Shown in pieces: positions 1 to 27,423 of a stretch of 64,000 bases of DNA (the stretch's first letter is position 1; every line of letters starts with the position of its first letter). The notes below the pieces were generated by a model, which did not search any database, was not told the origin of the DNA, and saw nothing but the letters and a program-made list of their open reading frames with translations. The stretch is from Scylla paramamosain (Eukaryota > Arthropoda > Malacostraca > Decapoda > Portunidae): contig NC_087180.1 in the NCBI RefSeq assembly GCF_035594125.1, forward strand, positions 17,435,115-17,499,114, in the 5' to 3' direction. The translations under genes were made by a program, and so were the position numbers.

Positions 1-475
1 GTTTCCATGACACTATTTACTCCCTCACAGTATTCCAGTATCCCACTTTGCTTCCTCTCCCCTTCCCGCGCCGCACTTAACACCTCAACTCTTACTGCGG
101 GACATAACATTAGTTTCCCCCTCCCGCGCTCGCTACTCACCTGCAAGTGTCCCTGCGCTGTGACGGAACAATTATTATGCTTCTGCACAGTATTTCCCGT
201 CGTGTATGAGTCCCGCGGCCATTCGGGTGTTTTAACAGGGCGCATAAACTTGGCCGCTGTCTCCTGGTCGCTTAGAATGCAAGCCCTCGTCGTCGCTTTT
301 AGAAATTCATAGATTCTGCGATGAGTTGTTGTTATAGTGTATAAAAGGCGCCGGGCTGGAGGCTCCCCGGGAGGTGTTACGAGTATATGTGTGTGTGTGT
401 GACGGTAATGCGTGTGGGTGCGCGGGTGTGCTCGTGGGAAGGATGAAGAATGGCAGGGAGGGAGTGAGGGAGACA

Positions 476-478
<3 letters not shown>
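1..478. other. Single-copy sequence, no gene recognised
   Basis: Moderate GC and no simple repeat. An open frame of about 100 codons at the start has no recognisable domain and no splice evidence. Confidence 0.5.
340..348 (+). promoter_or_regulatory. TATA-box-like TATAAAAGG
   Basis: This is a perfect TATA-box match followed by a GC-rich segment (GCGCCGGGCTGGAGGCTCC). That layout suits a core promoter firing to the right with a start near 370. No coding exon was recognised downstream before the TG repeat at 479, so this could be chance or could belong to an unrecognised transcript. Confidence 0.25.

Positions 479-531
<53 letters not shown>
479..531. repeat. (TG)n microsatellite
   Basis: About 26 uninterrupted TG units. 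Confidence 0.95.
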
Positions 532-537
<6 letters not shown>

Positions 538-869
538 TAGTGTTGTTTGGGTGTAGTTTTCTAATATGTAGGTGTATTTTAAGGTGCGTTTTTTGTGTGG
601 AATTTATTTTCTATAGGTATTTAAACAGATGCATTAATAAGTGTGTGTGAACAGTAAGCGGCAGTCTGAGGGAGGCTGTGAAGCGTTTGGGTGTAGCTTC
701 GTAACATTAATCAGATGTATTAGTATAGAAAATCATAATATTTTAAGGCGAAATGTATGAGGTAACGAGTGGATTTTAACATGTATTAACAAGAGTATCT
801 AAACAGTATACACCACAAATTCTACCAGATGTATACAGTATAGAGAAATGTACGCATCCCTTTGTACAG

Positions 870-1794
<925 letters not shown>

Positions 1795-1797
<3 letters not shown>

Positions 1798-2560
1798 GCT
1801 CTACATCTCTACATCTTATTTTCTTTCGTTTATTTTTTTCACGTGTTTTAATTTTCTCTTCTTTTCTTTATCTAGTCTTATTTTTTTATTTCCTTTTCAT
1901 TTCTAAGACATTTTATTCTTTATTTCTTTCTTTTCGTGCTTTATTGTTTTTTTTTCCCCTTATTCTTCTCTCCTATCTCCGTATTTCTTTTCTTATCCGC
2001 ATCACGTATTCATAACCAAGCCTTTTTCTTCCTCTGTTCTCTTTTCATTCCCCTTCATCCTTATTCTTCATTTTTATCTTCCTATCTCATCTCATCACAA
2101 CCTTGCCTCTCTTTCCTCTTTTTCTTCTTCATATTTCCTTCCCCCTCTACTTCATTTCTCGCTCACCTTGGTTTGCAACATCCTCGCGTCTTCTTTTTCT
2201 TTTCTTCTTCCTTATTCTTCACTTCTCCCTCCCTTCCTCTCCCTCTTCTTTCCTCGCATACCTGATTTCATTACAAACTCACTTGCTTCTTGCTGTTGTT
2301 CTTCTCTTTCCTCTTGTTGTTGTTGTTATTGTTGTTATTGTTGTTCCGTCTCCTCTTCTTCTTTTCCTTTTCTTCCTTTCCTCATATTTGTAATAGTATC
2401 TGTCATGGTTCTCTCTCTTTTCATATTTTTCCTTTTCTCTCCTTCCCGTCCCTACCTCCTCCCTTTCCTACTCCCAGCCCACACACAGTCTCTCCCCGAA
2501 CTGACCCTCTCTCCCAACCCAATAAGCCCACAGTAAAAACAGAGGCCCCTTGTTGCCAAT
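1795..2560. repeat. Pyrimidine-rich low-complexity region
   Basis: The plus strand is strongly T/C biased with scattered TTC, CTC and TTG runs. The open frames here are Phe/Leu/Ser-rich translations of that bias. No gene is seen. Confidence 0.8.
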
Positions 2561-3176
2561 CTGACCCCATAATGTTACCCTACCCATGTTTTGATGCTAT
2601 TAACCTTTTTTTTTCCGTGCTTTTTCCTCCCACGAATATTTTCCCCCGTTGGGTGATATACATGCACATAAATACACTTTTTTTGTCATGTGTCCTGCTC
2701 TGACTGACTTTTTTTTCCTTTTTTTCATAAGGGAGGGTAGTGGAGGTGTGATTCTCTTCGGCAGACATACAAAAGTGAGGTCGTTTTTTTTATTTTACCT
2801 CGTTGTTTATCGCGGTGTTGCTGACGGGCGTGGATTGGAGGGGTGAAGTGTGCTGTAATGTGAAGCTAGAACCCAGTGCTTACCTGCTATTGATGATGGT
2901 GGTGCTAGTGGTGGTGGTGGTGGTGTGTAGCTTTGTGATGTGTTGAAGTGTGCGTATTTTAAACTTTTATTATTAGTAGTCTCATCATTATCAACTACAA
3001 CAGCCGCCACCACCATTACCATCACCACCACTTCCACCACCAGGAGGCTGACAGCACCAGACACGTTACAGTCAAGTTGGAGATTGTTGTCAGTTCATGT
3101 CTGGATGCACCAATGCCCTCACTGCCTGGCCAAGCTGAGCAGGTACACGGGCCAGGAAGTTTGGATAATGATGCTT

Positions 3177-3310
3177 TCCCTTCCAGTCCCTTCCCTTCCA
3201 GTCCCTTCCCTTCCTGTCACTTCCCTTCCCTTTCTGTCCTGTCTCTTCCCATCTCTTCCCTTCCGTTCGCGTCCCTTCCCGTCCCTTCTCGCCCCTTCTC
3301 GTCCCTCTTA
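3177..3310. repeat. Degenerate CCCTTCC-type minisatellite
   Basis: Repeats of about 10-15 bp around TCCCTTCCAG and TCCCTTCC grade into CCCGTCCCTTCTCG. They are imperfect and continuous for about 130 bp. Confidence 0.75.
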
Positions 3311-3404
3311 CCTCTCCCTTCTCATTGTTTCTATCTTCATCTCTTTCAGTTTTCCTATTTATCATTCTTTGCTATCTTTTTCCTCAATTACTTTATTATC
3401 CTCT

Positions 3405-3536
<132 letters not shown>

Positions 3537-3739
3537 CTGCTTGAAGATAGGAACTGAAGACCACCAGGTAAATTATGGTACCCTCCTCCTCCTCCTCCTC
3601 CTCCTCTTCTCCCAACACGGCTGATTACTCTCACCACAAGTTTGAAATCGGATAAATAATTGTTCTCTGCTAATGAGAAAACTCGGTGCAACTTAATTAT
3701 GAAGCTGAAGAATGAACCTCGACCGCCATTATGCGTCCC

Positions 3740-6082
<2,343 letters not shown>

Positions 6083-6312
6083 AACCCTACCTGTCTTTAC
6101 CTGGCCAAGCAAACACCATATCAGCATCGCTCATCTACCTGTCTGTACCTGGCGAAGCAGACACCGTGTTACTAGTACTCAAACCCTACCTGTTTGTACC
6201 TGGTGAAGCAAACATTAGTATCGCTCAAACCCTACCTGTCTTTACCTGGCCAAGCAAACACCATATTAGTATTGTTCATCTACCTGTCTGTACCTGGCGA
6301 AGCGGACACAAC
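6083..6312. repeat. 46-51 bp minisatellite, five units
   Basis: Units begin at 6088, 6136, 6187, 6233 and 6281 with the shared core TACCTGT(C/T)T(G/T)TACCTGG followed by (C/T)(C/G)AAGC. They stay open in one frame for about 145 codons with repeated peptides such as KPYLSLPGQAN. Unit lengths are not multiples of three, so the frame is not conserved between units and coding is unlikely. Confidence 0.75.
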
Positions 6313-6845
6313 TCATACAACAAACAGGCAGCGCACCACCCCGGTCTTTACAAGGGTACATGAGAAGACGATAATTCTGTTGGGAAATATAAGAGATCTT
6401 TTTATTTGTACAAACAAGTATAAAATTTCAGTTACACGTCATGTATTTGTGTGGGATGCCGGTAGTGAAACCATACACGGAGAAGAACAGTGACATCAAC
6501 TTACAAGGAAGGGGAGGAGCGAGACTCAGTAAAATATACAAATACGAAATTCATACACAGAACCGTGGCTGGGCTGGGCTGGGCTGGGCTGGGAGAGGGT
6601 TGTCAAAGCAAAAACCTTATGCTTACAATTCTGTCCAGGGAAACGCGTCCGCCGGAAGAACAAGAGCAAAAAAATAATCTTATAAAAATAGTTGCCCAAA
6701 ACTAAGATATATATTATTATTATTATTATTATTACTATTATTATTATTTTGTTTCATTAGACTAGTATTATGTTTTTTGGCACCCATTGTAGGTTGTGTT
6801 AGTGATGAGAGGAGGGGCGGAGGGGACTGGGAGAGGAAACGGAGG

Positions 6846-6893
<48 letters not shown>

Positions 6894-7565
6894 TATAGGG
6901 TAAAGGAAAAATACAGATGTCATGAATATGGAAGGAAACAAATAAGGAAGAAAAAAAAAATTGTCATAGACTCATACGAAGCTATTAGAAGTGTATGTAT
7001 GTACGTCTGTATTAGATAGGAGGGAAGCTAATAAATGTACTGGGAAGGGAAAACTCAGGTGTGATGGGTAAGGAATGGGACCAGGTAAAGAAGAGGAGGA
7101 GGAAGAGGAGGAGAAGGAAGAGAGGAGGCATATGAAATTTCAGGTGTTATATAAAGCCTTTGGAATTCACTACATCGAGAAATGCTGATAAACTTCTACA
7201 ATTCCACCGATAAATTCTTTGATAAATGACTACAAGGGGGGGCTTGGGACTGTGTGTCTGGGGGAAAGGGAGGAGGATGGAAATGGGCGGGAGGGGTTAT
7301 GGGGGGGGGAGCAGGGGAGGAACAACACGCAGGCAAGAATACATTGGCCATTTCCTTTGCCATGTCATCTACCAACTCACATCTTGAAGAATAAAAAAAG
7401 GCAAAAAAAAAAATAAATAAATAAATAAAATTGTAATCCTAAATGAAATGGTATCCAGGTATTATGTTTATTTATTATTGTTACTTATTATTATTATTAT
7501 TATTTTGTATGTACTAGCGCCAGGTCCTTGTATGTCTTCTGGCAGTGGTGGCTTGTGTGTCTTCC

Positions 7566-7614
<49 letters not shown>

Positions 7615-7771
7615 AGAAGGATGGTTGGTCTGTCTTTCTTTTCTCGTTATTTTTCTTACTTCATCTTGGTCTTTTCATTTACTATTTTTCTTTCTTCTTT
7701 TCCTCTTTTCTTTTTTTTTCATGTCAGTGCTGTCGGGTCTTACGTAGCCAATGTGCTTCACTAAATAGTCT
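6313..7771. other. AT-rich noncoding stretch with small repeats
   Basis: It contains four to five GGGCT units at 6567-6592, (TTA)n at 6713-6747, (TG)n at 6848-6890, an AAATA run near 7413-7430, an ATT run near 7485-7505 and (TG)n at about 7567-7612. No gene recognised. Confidence 0.7.
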
Positions 7772-7879
<108 letters not shown>

Positions 7880-8739
7880 CACCCATAAAACCACTTCACA
7901 AATTTCACGCTATTAAAAGAAAAGAAAAAAAAAAAACCCTCTTTAATATTAATAGAAACGAGAGGCCTAAGGGAGGGAGGGTAACTTTGAAATCTGGGGA
8001 ACAATAATTGAGCCTAAATCACTGCCTTGGAATAGTCCTTAAAAGAATTAGGCAAAGCTCATTAAAGATTTGAAATGAGTTATATTGACTTTTAAGAAGG
8101 AACTGAAGGAAGAAGAGAATGAGGAAGAAGAGGAGGAGGAGAAGGAGGAGAAGTGATTTAAAGTGTCTAATGAGGAGTTATTTTCATTTTCAGAAGTGCT
8201 GGTATGTTAAGGGAAAGCAGAGCTGCCTTTACACTCCGCCTCTTCTTTCTCCCTTCATCTACTTGGGAAGGGAAGGAAGTGATGATCCAAGGGGCGTTAA
8301 CTCGCTCCTCCCTCACTCAGCACCGCTCCTCGCTCTCCCCGCTGCGTCTTGTTGCAAAGGAGGAAACAAGCTTAATGCCCACAACCCACTGCGTCTGGTG
8401 AGTAGCAAAAGCTTCACTCCTATTGGTTCCCTTGTTTCTCTCGAGTGTTTTTGTCCTTGTATGATCTGCGTGAGGATTTATAGATGAGAGGAGGCGTGAA
8501 GTGTACTGCGATCTTTAATTCTTTTACTTCTGTGTGTCGTCCCTTGTTGAAATTCAGAGTACCGTCAAAAAATGGATGAACTCTCAAAGAAAAGAGAACG
8601 AACAGGTTATTTTTTTGTCTTTTCATATTATTGGGTGATTTTTAAGAGATCGGAGTAGAAAAGTGAATGTGTGAAATTTGTCTAAGTGATAAGAGAAATG
8701 CTATTTAGCAGTAAAAGGGTTAAAAGACTAGATCGATTT

Positions 8740-9000
8740 ATGAATAGGGTTTGGCAGTCTTCTTAAAAAAAAAGTTATATTTCTTTCTAATTCAAAGGGT
8801 CGTCTAGATTATTTCTTTTATGACTATCCACGCCACCTCACCTTGCAACCTGCCTGTAATTCAAACTGTGTAACTCATTTTTTTCCCTGATTCAAAGGGT
8901 TAACTTAATAATTATTATTTCTTTTTATAGTAATCCTCGCCCCCTCGCCCTGCAACCTTTCTGTAACTCGCATCCGTTAATTATTCCGTAAATGGCTAGG
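8740..9000. repeat. Local tandem duplication, unit about 100 bp
   Basis: TTCAAAGGGT occurs at 8791 and 8891. Each is followed at similar spacing by a TTATTTCTTTT run, then a CC(A/C)CCTC(A/G)CC-rich stretch and TGCAACCT. The two units are diverged. Confidence 0.5.
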
Positions 9001-9458
9001 TTTTTAATAGTATTCCATCATTTCCTGCTCTTAATGAACTAAACTGCGCCACTGATTAGCGCGACCAGGCTGCCTTTCTCTCTCTGGCGGCCTTGCTTTT
9101 TTTATAACACGAAATAAATGAGTTGAATAACTAACCATAAATATATCAGCCTAATTTGCATATTACCTCCCTCACAACGGCGTCCATGAGGGAGGCGTCC
9201 AGGCAGCACAAAAATAACAACACGTAGCTGCGAATGAAGGGAGTGTTTGCCGCTACTTCGAGGATCAGAGTGTGGGTGTGTGTCTGCTGTGGCGGTACTT
9301 CTGGCGGGGCGACGGTGTGCAGGTGGGTAGCCTCAGGTGACGAGAGAGAGAGCGAGAGAGAGAGAGGGAGAGGGAGACATAGCGCAAATCTAGACTGTTT
9401 GTGTTTGTTTTAGTGTTTGTAATAGCATTTTACATATATAGAGTGAAAGAAAATCTTC

Positions 9459-9519
<61 letters not shown>

Positions 9520-10601
9520 TTAGTCAGTGGGGGTGTTAAGTGAGTGAGGTGGGAGCATGGTGAGTGCGTGTGTGGGATCATGAGTGGCGAGGAGCATTAC
9601 CCGCGTCCGGCAGGTGGTGAGGGGCGCGGCGTCACTGTCAGGCTCAATGGCTCCCTCCTGCAGCCTGAAGCTCGCCTAATGCCGCTTGTTCGTTACCCGT
9701 GGCTAGGAAACACCGCGCCCTGAAGCCTCATGAGGGGGAGTGAGAGGAAGGAAAGTCATTTGTTTCTCTGCATGCTTTTCTCGCTCTCTGGTGAAGTGGT
9801 TTTAGTGAAGTGGTGTTGCGTGAGGTGTTTGTGGTGCGGTAGGAAGAGATGCACAGCTCACGTACACTGTGATGAAGCACATTCATGCCTCTAACTTGGC
9901 ACAAAAGTAACATTGTAACGTGCGGAGGGCTGGGTGTTAGTGCCACGCCCACCACGCCTCCACGCCACGCCTGGACACTGGCACTAGTACGGAACTGAAC
10001 AAAACAATCACCCTTGCGTTCAACATGTAAAATAAAATGACAGGGTGGCCTCAAATCTTACCTGATCCATTAATTTTTTAAGACAAAAAGAAGAGTTGTT
10101 TAGTCTACACGTAACTGACACAATGAGTTGAGTCGACACACCGAGAACACTCAGGGAAACACGTCTGGCGCAGCGCTGCCGGCACTGCGGCGGGCGGTGG
10201 CTGGTGTCGGCGGCCGAGATCCTGCAGAGCCTCGGTGAAGTAACAGTCCGTGAGATACAATCTATTGAATGTCAATCACCTAACACGTCACTAAATTACA
10301 AAAATATTGAAGCTGTTACATTGGCAAATGGTGAGCAAAAGTGGTTTGTTTCCTTTGGGAAGATCCAAGCGTGGGGAGCCTGGGAGGGGGAGTCACCTTC
10401 CCGTGGTGACTAACATTGTAATGGGAAACCATTCAACACTTAGTGCAAACCAGATAAAAAACACTTTGAAGACATAAAATATGAACCTTATGCACTAAAG
10501 CGATAAGGGTAATGTTCCCCTATTTATACGCATTGGTATAAAACTCATTAAAATTGCAATACATTCCTTGTCCAACACACTGATAGAGGCTGGCGGCACT
10601 G

Positions 10602-10602
<1 letters not shown>
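9001..10602. other. GC-richer single-copy sequence, no gene confirmed
   Basis: Apart from (GA)n tracts at about 9340-9380 and 9463-9512 this is single-copy. The stretch around 10150-10413 is open on the plus strand (SAAEILQSLGEVTVREIQSI) but has no recognised domain or splice structure. Confidence 0.4.

Positions 10603-10636
<34 letters not shown>
10603..10636. repeat. (CTG)n trinucleotide repeat
   Basis: About eleven CTG units, lying 65 bp upstream of the candidate start codon at 10702. Confidence 0.9.
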
Positions 10637-10637
<1 letters not shown>

Positions 10638-10701
10638 CCGCCAGGGAGCCTCGGCCCCCCACTCACGGACTCACTTTGCTGTTTGCTTCTCTTTGCCCGC
10701 C

Positions 10702-10989
10702 ATGATTGTCTTCGCAGTGTTGCTCCTCATCCTCGCCGCGGGCCTCCACCCCCCGCGGGGTCGTCGCGAGGCGGGCGTCACCATTTGCTCTCATTCACTA
10801 CAGCAGCTGGTCCGCCTGTTTGCTGACCGCCTGTCAGGATTTCACCGTCATGAATTCACTGAAAGTCTTTTCTTTCATTGCATTTACTTTGAATGTAAAT
10901 CCATGCACTGTTTTATTTTGTTTTCCATTCATGTTTCACGCTCACAGTGGTGTTTCACAACAGTTCCTTTCCGCTCTGTGCTGTGCTAA
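10702..10989 (+). CDS. Possible first exon encoding a signal peptide (unconfirmed)
   Basis: ATG at 10702 sits in the good context CCCGCCATGA. It opens MIVFAVLLLILAAGLHPPRG: a hydrophobic core of about 13 residues, then small residues and a polar, basic stretch. This is the shape of a cleavable signal peptide. The frame runs to a stop at 10989, but the later part looks non-coding (Phe/Cys/His-rich), so a real exon would end at a splice donor between about 10750 and 10860. I could not choose one, and no partner exon was recognised downstream on this strand. The GC-rich leader with a CTG repeat suits a 5' UTR. Chance is a real alternative. Confidence 0.25.
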   Translation: MIVFAVLLLILAAGLHPPRGRREAGVTICSHSLQQLVRLFADRLSGFHRHEFTESLFFHCIYFECKSMHCFILFSIHVSRSQWCFTTVPFRSVLC

Positions 10990-11668
10990 TGTTAAGCTCA
11001 TTGAACGTCATTACCCGTGTGTGCCTCCAGTGATATTCCGAGAAGGTAATTTCGTGTTCCCACAGAGTACAAAAAACTGAACATTGGATCACTACTTTTG
11101 AGCTGAAAGTTATTTTATGTTGATGAGTAAATTACCCTTTTGATAACTGACAGAAAACACGAGACACCTTACGTAATACATGGCTATTAATGTTACGAGG
11201 GAGCTGTGTGGCGGCCTGTGGTGCATCCTGCCGCCCACACTTGTGTCAAATGTCTGGAGGCTTGGAGGATGGCGTAAGGGCGGCCTCCACGCCCCGCCGG
11301 TGGCCAGGACCAGTCTGCAGCACCGTCGTGAAGCCCCTCGACTCAGGTGTGCCAAGGAAACAAGGAGTGAATGCAATGCTGGAAAAATATAGGCAGCAAA
11401 TGAAGAGAAATGCATCAGGGAAAGACCGTAGCGTAACAGTTTAATTTTTATGCTCCTCTGCAATATGTAAATGAGTGCAGGACTTTGGGACCTTCGAGGA
11501 CCTAATGTACAATGGAAGGGTTAACGCCGCGCCACGTCCACGAGAGCACCGCCACCTTCACCGGCACTGACCAGACCATTATTTTGCTTAAACCGTTGGT
11601 AACCTGCCGTGGTGATGCCAGAGGAGAGGTCAAGGGCGGAGAGCACAGGGAGAGGAGCTAAACACGGC

Positions 11669-11869
11669 AGACCCATATTCAGAAATCCAAAGACCACAGC
11701 GATGACTACCAGGGTTCTCGCGAGTGTTTCTCCTGTTAATAATGTAGAAATCTCAGTAATCTGTCACTAGAACCGTAAAAACACCCTTAAAAACACGTGT
11801 CACTTTAACTAGAGCCCCTTGAGTAGTGGAGGTGCGGCGCAGAAATGTTTCAGAATACGGGCCTACGAG
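11669..11869. mobile_element. Short inverted-repeat element (MITE-like), copy 1
   Basis: Shares the core with copies 2 and 3: CTCCTGTTAATAATGTAGAA, then TCTGTCACTAGAACCGTAAA, then AGTGGAGGTGCGGCGCAGAA. The right end CAGAATACGGGCC is the inverse of the left end (about GACCCATATTCAGAA). It is noncoding and about 200 bp long. Confidence 0.6.
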
Positions 11870-12865
11870 AGAGAGGGAGAGGGAGAAGGAGAGGGAGCCT
11901 TTTATGGATAGTGATGGGAGGCAGGCAGCGGAATGATGCTGTGTGGGCGTCTTCCTTTCTAGCCAAGCCTCTACCGCGCCCCAGACACGCGTAGCCCTTC
12001 AGTCTCATCGGCTCATCCCTTTCGGAAAAAATCAGTCTCAAATGTTGGCGAGCGTGAAAGACAAAGGATTGCTAAACACAAAAGCTGCTAAATCGACAGA
12101 AACGTTTTGATTATGTGAGATTTGATTTGGAATGTCAATGAGCCACGCAGGCATCTTAACGAGCACTGCAGTGAAGGTAACGACAGGTACCTCGTTAGCC
12201 GTCAGGTGGGAAGAGGCCCGCGTGAAAGGTGGTACGAGTAAATATGCACACGGACACACACGCATCGTCCGGGGAAATAAGAAAACACGAAATGATCTCT
12301 AGTCGCCCTAAAGCTGATGACCGCGGCCTCAATGTCTCCTCTCCACCGCCTCAATCTACACATATACCAAATATTTCTCCGCCAGACCTCAGATATTATA
12401 TATTAAATTTTTATAAACTCGATGAGGAAAAGAATAAGGAGAAAACTTTGTGTGGTGGAGCGAGGGCCGGGAGCGGCGGCGGCGGCGGCGGAGGCGGAGA
12501 CGGAGGGCATCTGGGAGGGAAAATGTTGATGTGTTGCTTCGCCTCAGCTCGGCCCACCCGTGACCCGCGGCGCCCCACTGCTGCCAATATATCCTGCCAC
12601 CACTAACTTTTAAGATTAAGCTACAAATTTACTGCGAGGACCCACCGGCGCCACCTGTTCCTTTGTTTGTGGGCACTGCGGTCTGGTGTTACGGATTGGC
12701 GTGATAACTAATGCCGATGCTCATTAAGGAAGAAAGCCCCTTGTGTATTTTCGTGTCCGTTAACGAGGTCGCTTATCACGTGCCTTGTTCGTGTCACTAA
12801 TGCACGGCCACTGAAGGGAATCACGTGGTTAATAAGCAACACGTGCCAATATGTGTTTCGCAAGA
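11870..12865. other. Single-copy sequence between element copies
   Basis: Includes a short GGC-rich run at about 12472-12500. Nothing was recognised as coding. Confidence 0.4.
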
Positions 12866-13095
12866 CCTAGACCTGTATTCTGGAACACTTTGCTCAATCA
12901 CCATGACTATTTTCAAAGGCTACAGAGACGATTAGCTGGGTTCTCAAGTGTATTTCTCCTGTTAACGTAGAAATCCCGTTGATCTATCACTAGAGCCGTA
13001 CAAGCACTCTTTAAGACCCATGCAACTTCAACTACAGCCTTTTGAATGTAGTGTAGGTAGGTGCAAGCGCAGAAGTGTCTCAAAATACGGTCCTA
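12866..13095. mobile_element. Short inverted-repeat element (MITE-like), copy 2
   Basis: This is the best-preserved ends. The left end CCTAGACCTGTATTCTGGAA (12866-12885), followed by CACTT, pairs inversely with the right end AAGTGTCTCAAAATACGGTC (13073-13092) followed by CTAGG, with few mismatches. The interior matches copies 1 and 3: TATTTTCAAAGGCTACAGAG, TATTTCTCCTGTTAACGTAG, ACTAGAGCCGTACAAGCAC. It has no open frame, so it is non-autonomous if it is a DNA transposon. Confidence 0.65.
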
Positions 13096-13424
13096 GGAGG
13101 CAGTAACAATGCTCTAACAGCACACCACGCCCTAGAAAAAGTACTATATACAATCAGCAAACACGGCACTAGCCAGACAAGACCGTGGATGATCCGAACG
13201 ACAGAACATGGAAGCTTAGGCGGAGGCAGGTCAGGTCACTCTCAGTTTCCTCAATACAAGTTCAGGTCTGGTGTTGGGGCCTTTGAGATGCAGAGTGGCG
13301 GGTGTTGTGTGGCTGAGGGAGTAGCTGTAGTAGTGCACCGCCTCTACCTCCCACTGATCTCTCTCCCTACCTCCCGTGTACTGCTTGATGCATGGAACGG
13401 GAGCGGCTGGACTTCTGTTGTTGC

Positions 13425-13475
13425 TGGTGGTGGTGGTGGTGGTGGTGGTGGTGGAGTTGGGTACGTCGTGTGATT

Positions 13476-13569
<94 letters not shown>
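13425..13569. repeat. (GGT)n followed by (GA)n
   Basis: (GGT)n lies at about 13427-13454 and (GA)n at about 13480-13568. Confidence 0.95.
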
Positions 13570-13572
<3 letters not shown>

Positions 13573-13843
13573 TTAATCAGATACTAAGGTAATGATCAGA
13601 GTTAGTGCACCAATACAGAACATGGCGACCTTCTCCAGGCCTCCCTTCCCTCCCTTCCCTCCCTTTCCTTCCTCTCCTTCACTTCCCAGGGGCGCGGCGC
13701 TTCCCTTCCGCCCTCCACCCTTCCACACGCCCTCGCTCCACCAGTACGCCCACGGAGACTCGCTTCTTAGTATTACCTAATGATATGTCGTGGTGAGGCG
13801 TGGGTGTTATCTACCGTGTTTATCAATTAATCATTACCACTCA

Positions 13844-13849
13844 TTTAAT
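13844..13849 (-). promoter_or_regulatory. Possible poly(A) signal ATTAAA for the CUB/LDLa gene
   Basis: The plus-strand TTTAAT is ATTAAA on the minus strand, about 435 bp beyond the stop codon. The implied 3' UTR would include the GA-rich block at 14152-14252. This is a weak call because the hexamer is common by chance in AT-rich DNA. Confidence 0.2.
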
Positions 13850-14147
13850 TAAATACACGATAAAATTTACGTCTCCGATAGATAATAATGATCATGATAG
13901 ACTAGCACAGAACACGACTCAGTACGCGAAAGTGACTTGTTCCAACGTAGCCGCGAGACAGGTAAGGAACATGTTGAGAAGCATCCCGCGCCCCTTCCGC
14001 TACTCCTCGAGGGGCAGCGGGAGGGAGGGAGGGCTGGAGGGCGGGAGGGAGGAAAGAGGGGGGGTATAGCAAGGGCGCCGCACGCATTCATGTACAAAAT
14101 CGCAAAGGAGATCACAATGTATAGAAGAGCGCCGACTGGACACTGAC

Positions 14148-14151
<4 letters not shown>

Positions 14152-14213
<62 letters not shown>

Positions 14214-14215
14214 AA

Positions 14216-14260
<45 letters not shown>

Positions 14261-14262
14261 AG
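14152..14262. repeat. Interrupted (GA)n tract downstream of the stop codon
   Basis: GA array with GGA and AAA interruptions, ending about 20 bp from the stop codon of the minus-strand gene, so probably within its 3' UTR. Confidence 0.85.
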
Positions 14263-14282
14263 TTAAGACAGCAACGAGCACC

Positions 14283-26590
<12,308 letters not shown>

Positions 26591-27354
26591 CTGAGGGAGG
26601 AGAAGACGTGACTGTAATGCTTTGTGATGGAGGTGTCGTGTCATCTTGTGATCGTTTTTTCTTTTATGCAATAGGTGTGCTGGGCAAAAGCAACACTTAT
26701 ACCCTTGCTGTTGAGTAAACATGATAGGTGGTAATGATATTCTTGATAACATTGGAAAATTTGATGTAATTAAAAATTGAACTATACGCTTTGCTGAATA
26801 TCAGACACCTTGTCCTGGGAAGATAACCTTTAAAATTTGATAACTCACCCAAGGCTACTGTATTAAGCTGGAAAGAAGCTGTGGCAAACAAAGGATTAAC
26901 TCTTTCTTTCTTTTTTTTTCTTTCTTTCTTTCTTTCTTTTTTATGTAGGAGGGACACTGGCCAAGGGCAACAAAAAATCCAACTAAAAAAAAAAAAAAAC
27001 CCACTGAGATGCCAGTCCCAGAAAAGGTCCATAGCTGTAGTAAAAAAATTGAAGGATATTCCTTAAATTTTTATTCAGTTAACCCCTTCACTGCGTTCCA
27101 CAATAATTCACAGCACAAGAATCACGCTGCAAAATCTTTACAAACACCTCCAAGAAGGGAAGAGGATTTAAGGAACATGTAAATGTTCTCTTATGTTTTT
27201 ATAGAGAATAAAACAGGTGATAGTCTGTAGAGGTGTGGTGTATTTGCTGCATGTCTTTCGCCCAGCTAGTGAAAGGTGGTTGCATTCTTGTCAACAGAAG
27301 TTATTGGCTGTAAGGGAAGTCAGCATCTCGTTTTTGTTAAGGGGAGACAGGTTA

Positions 27355-27423
<69 letters not shown>

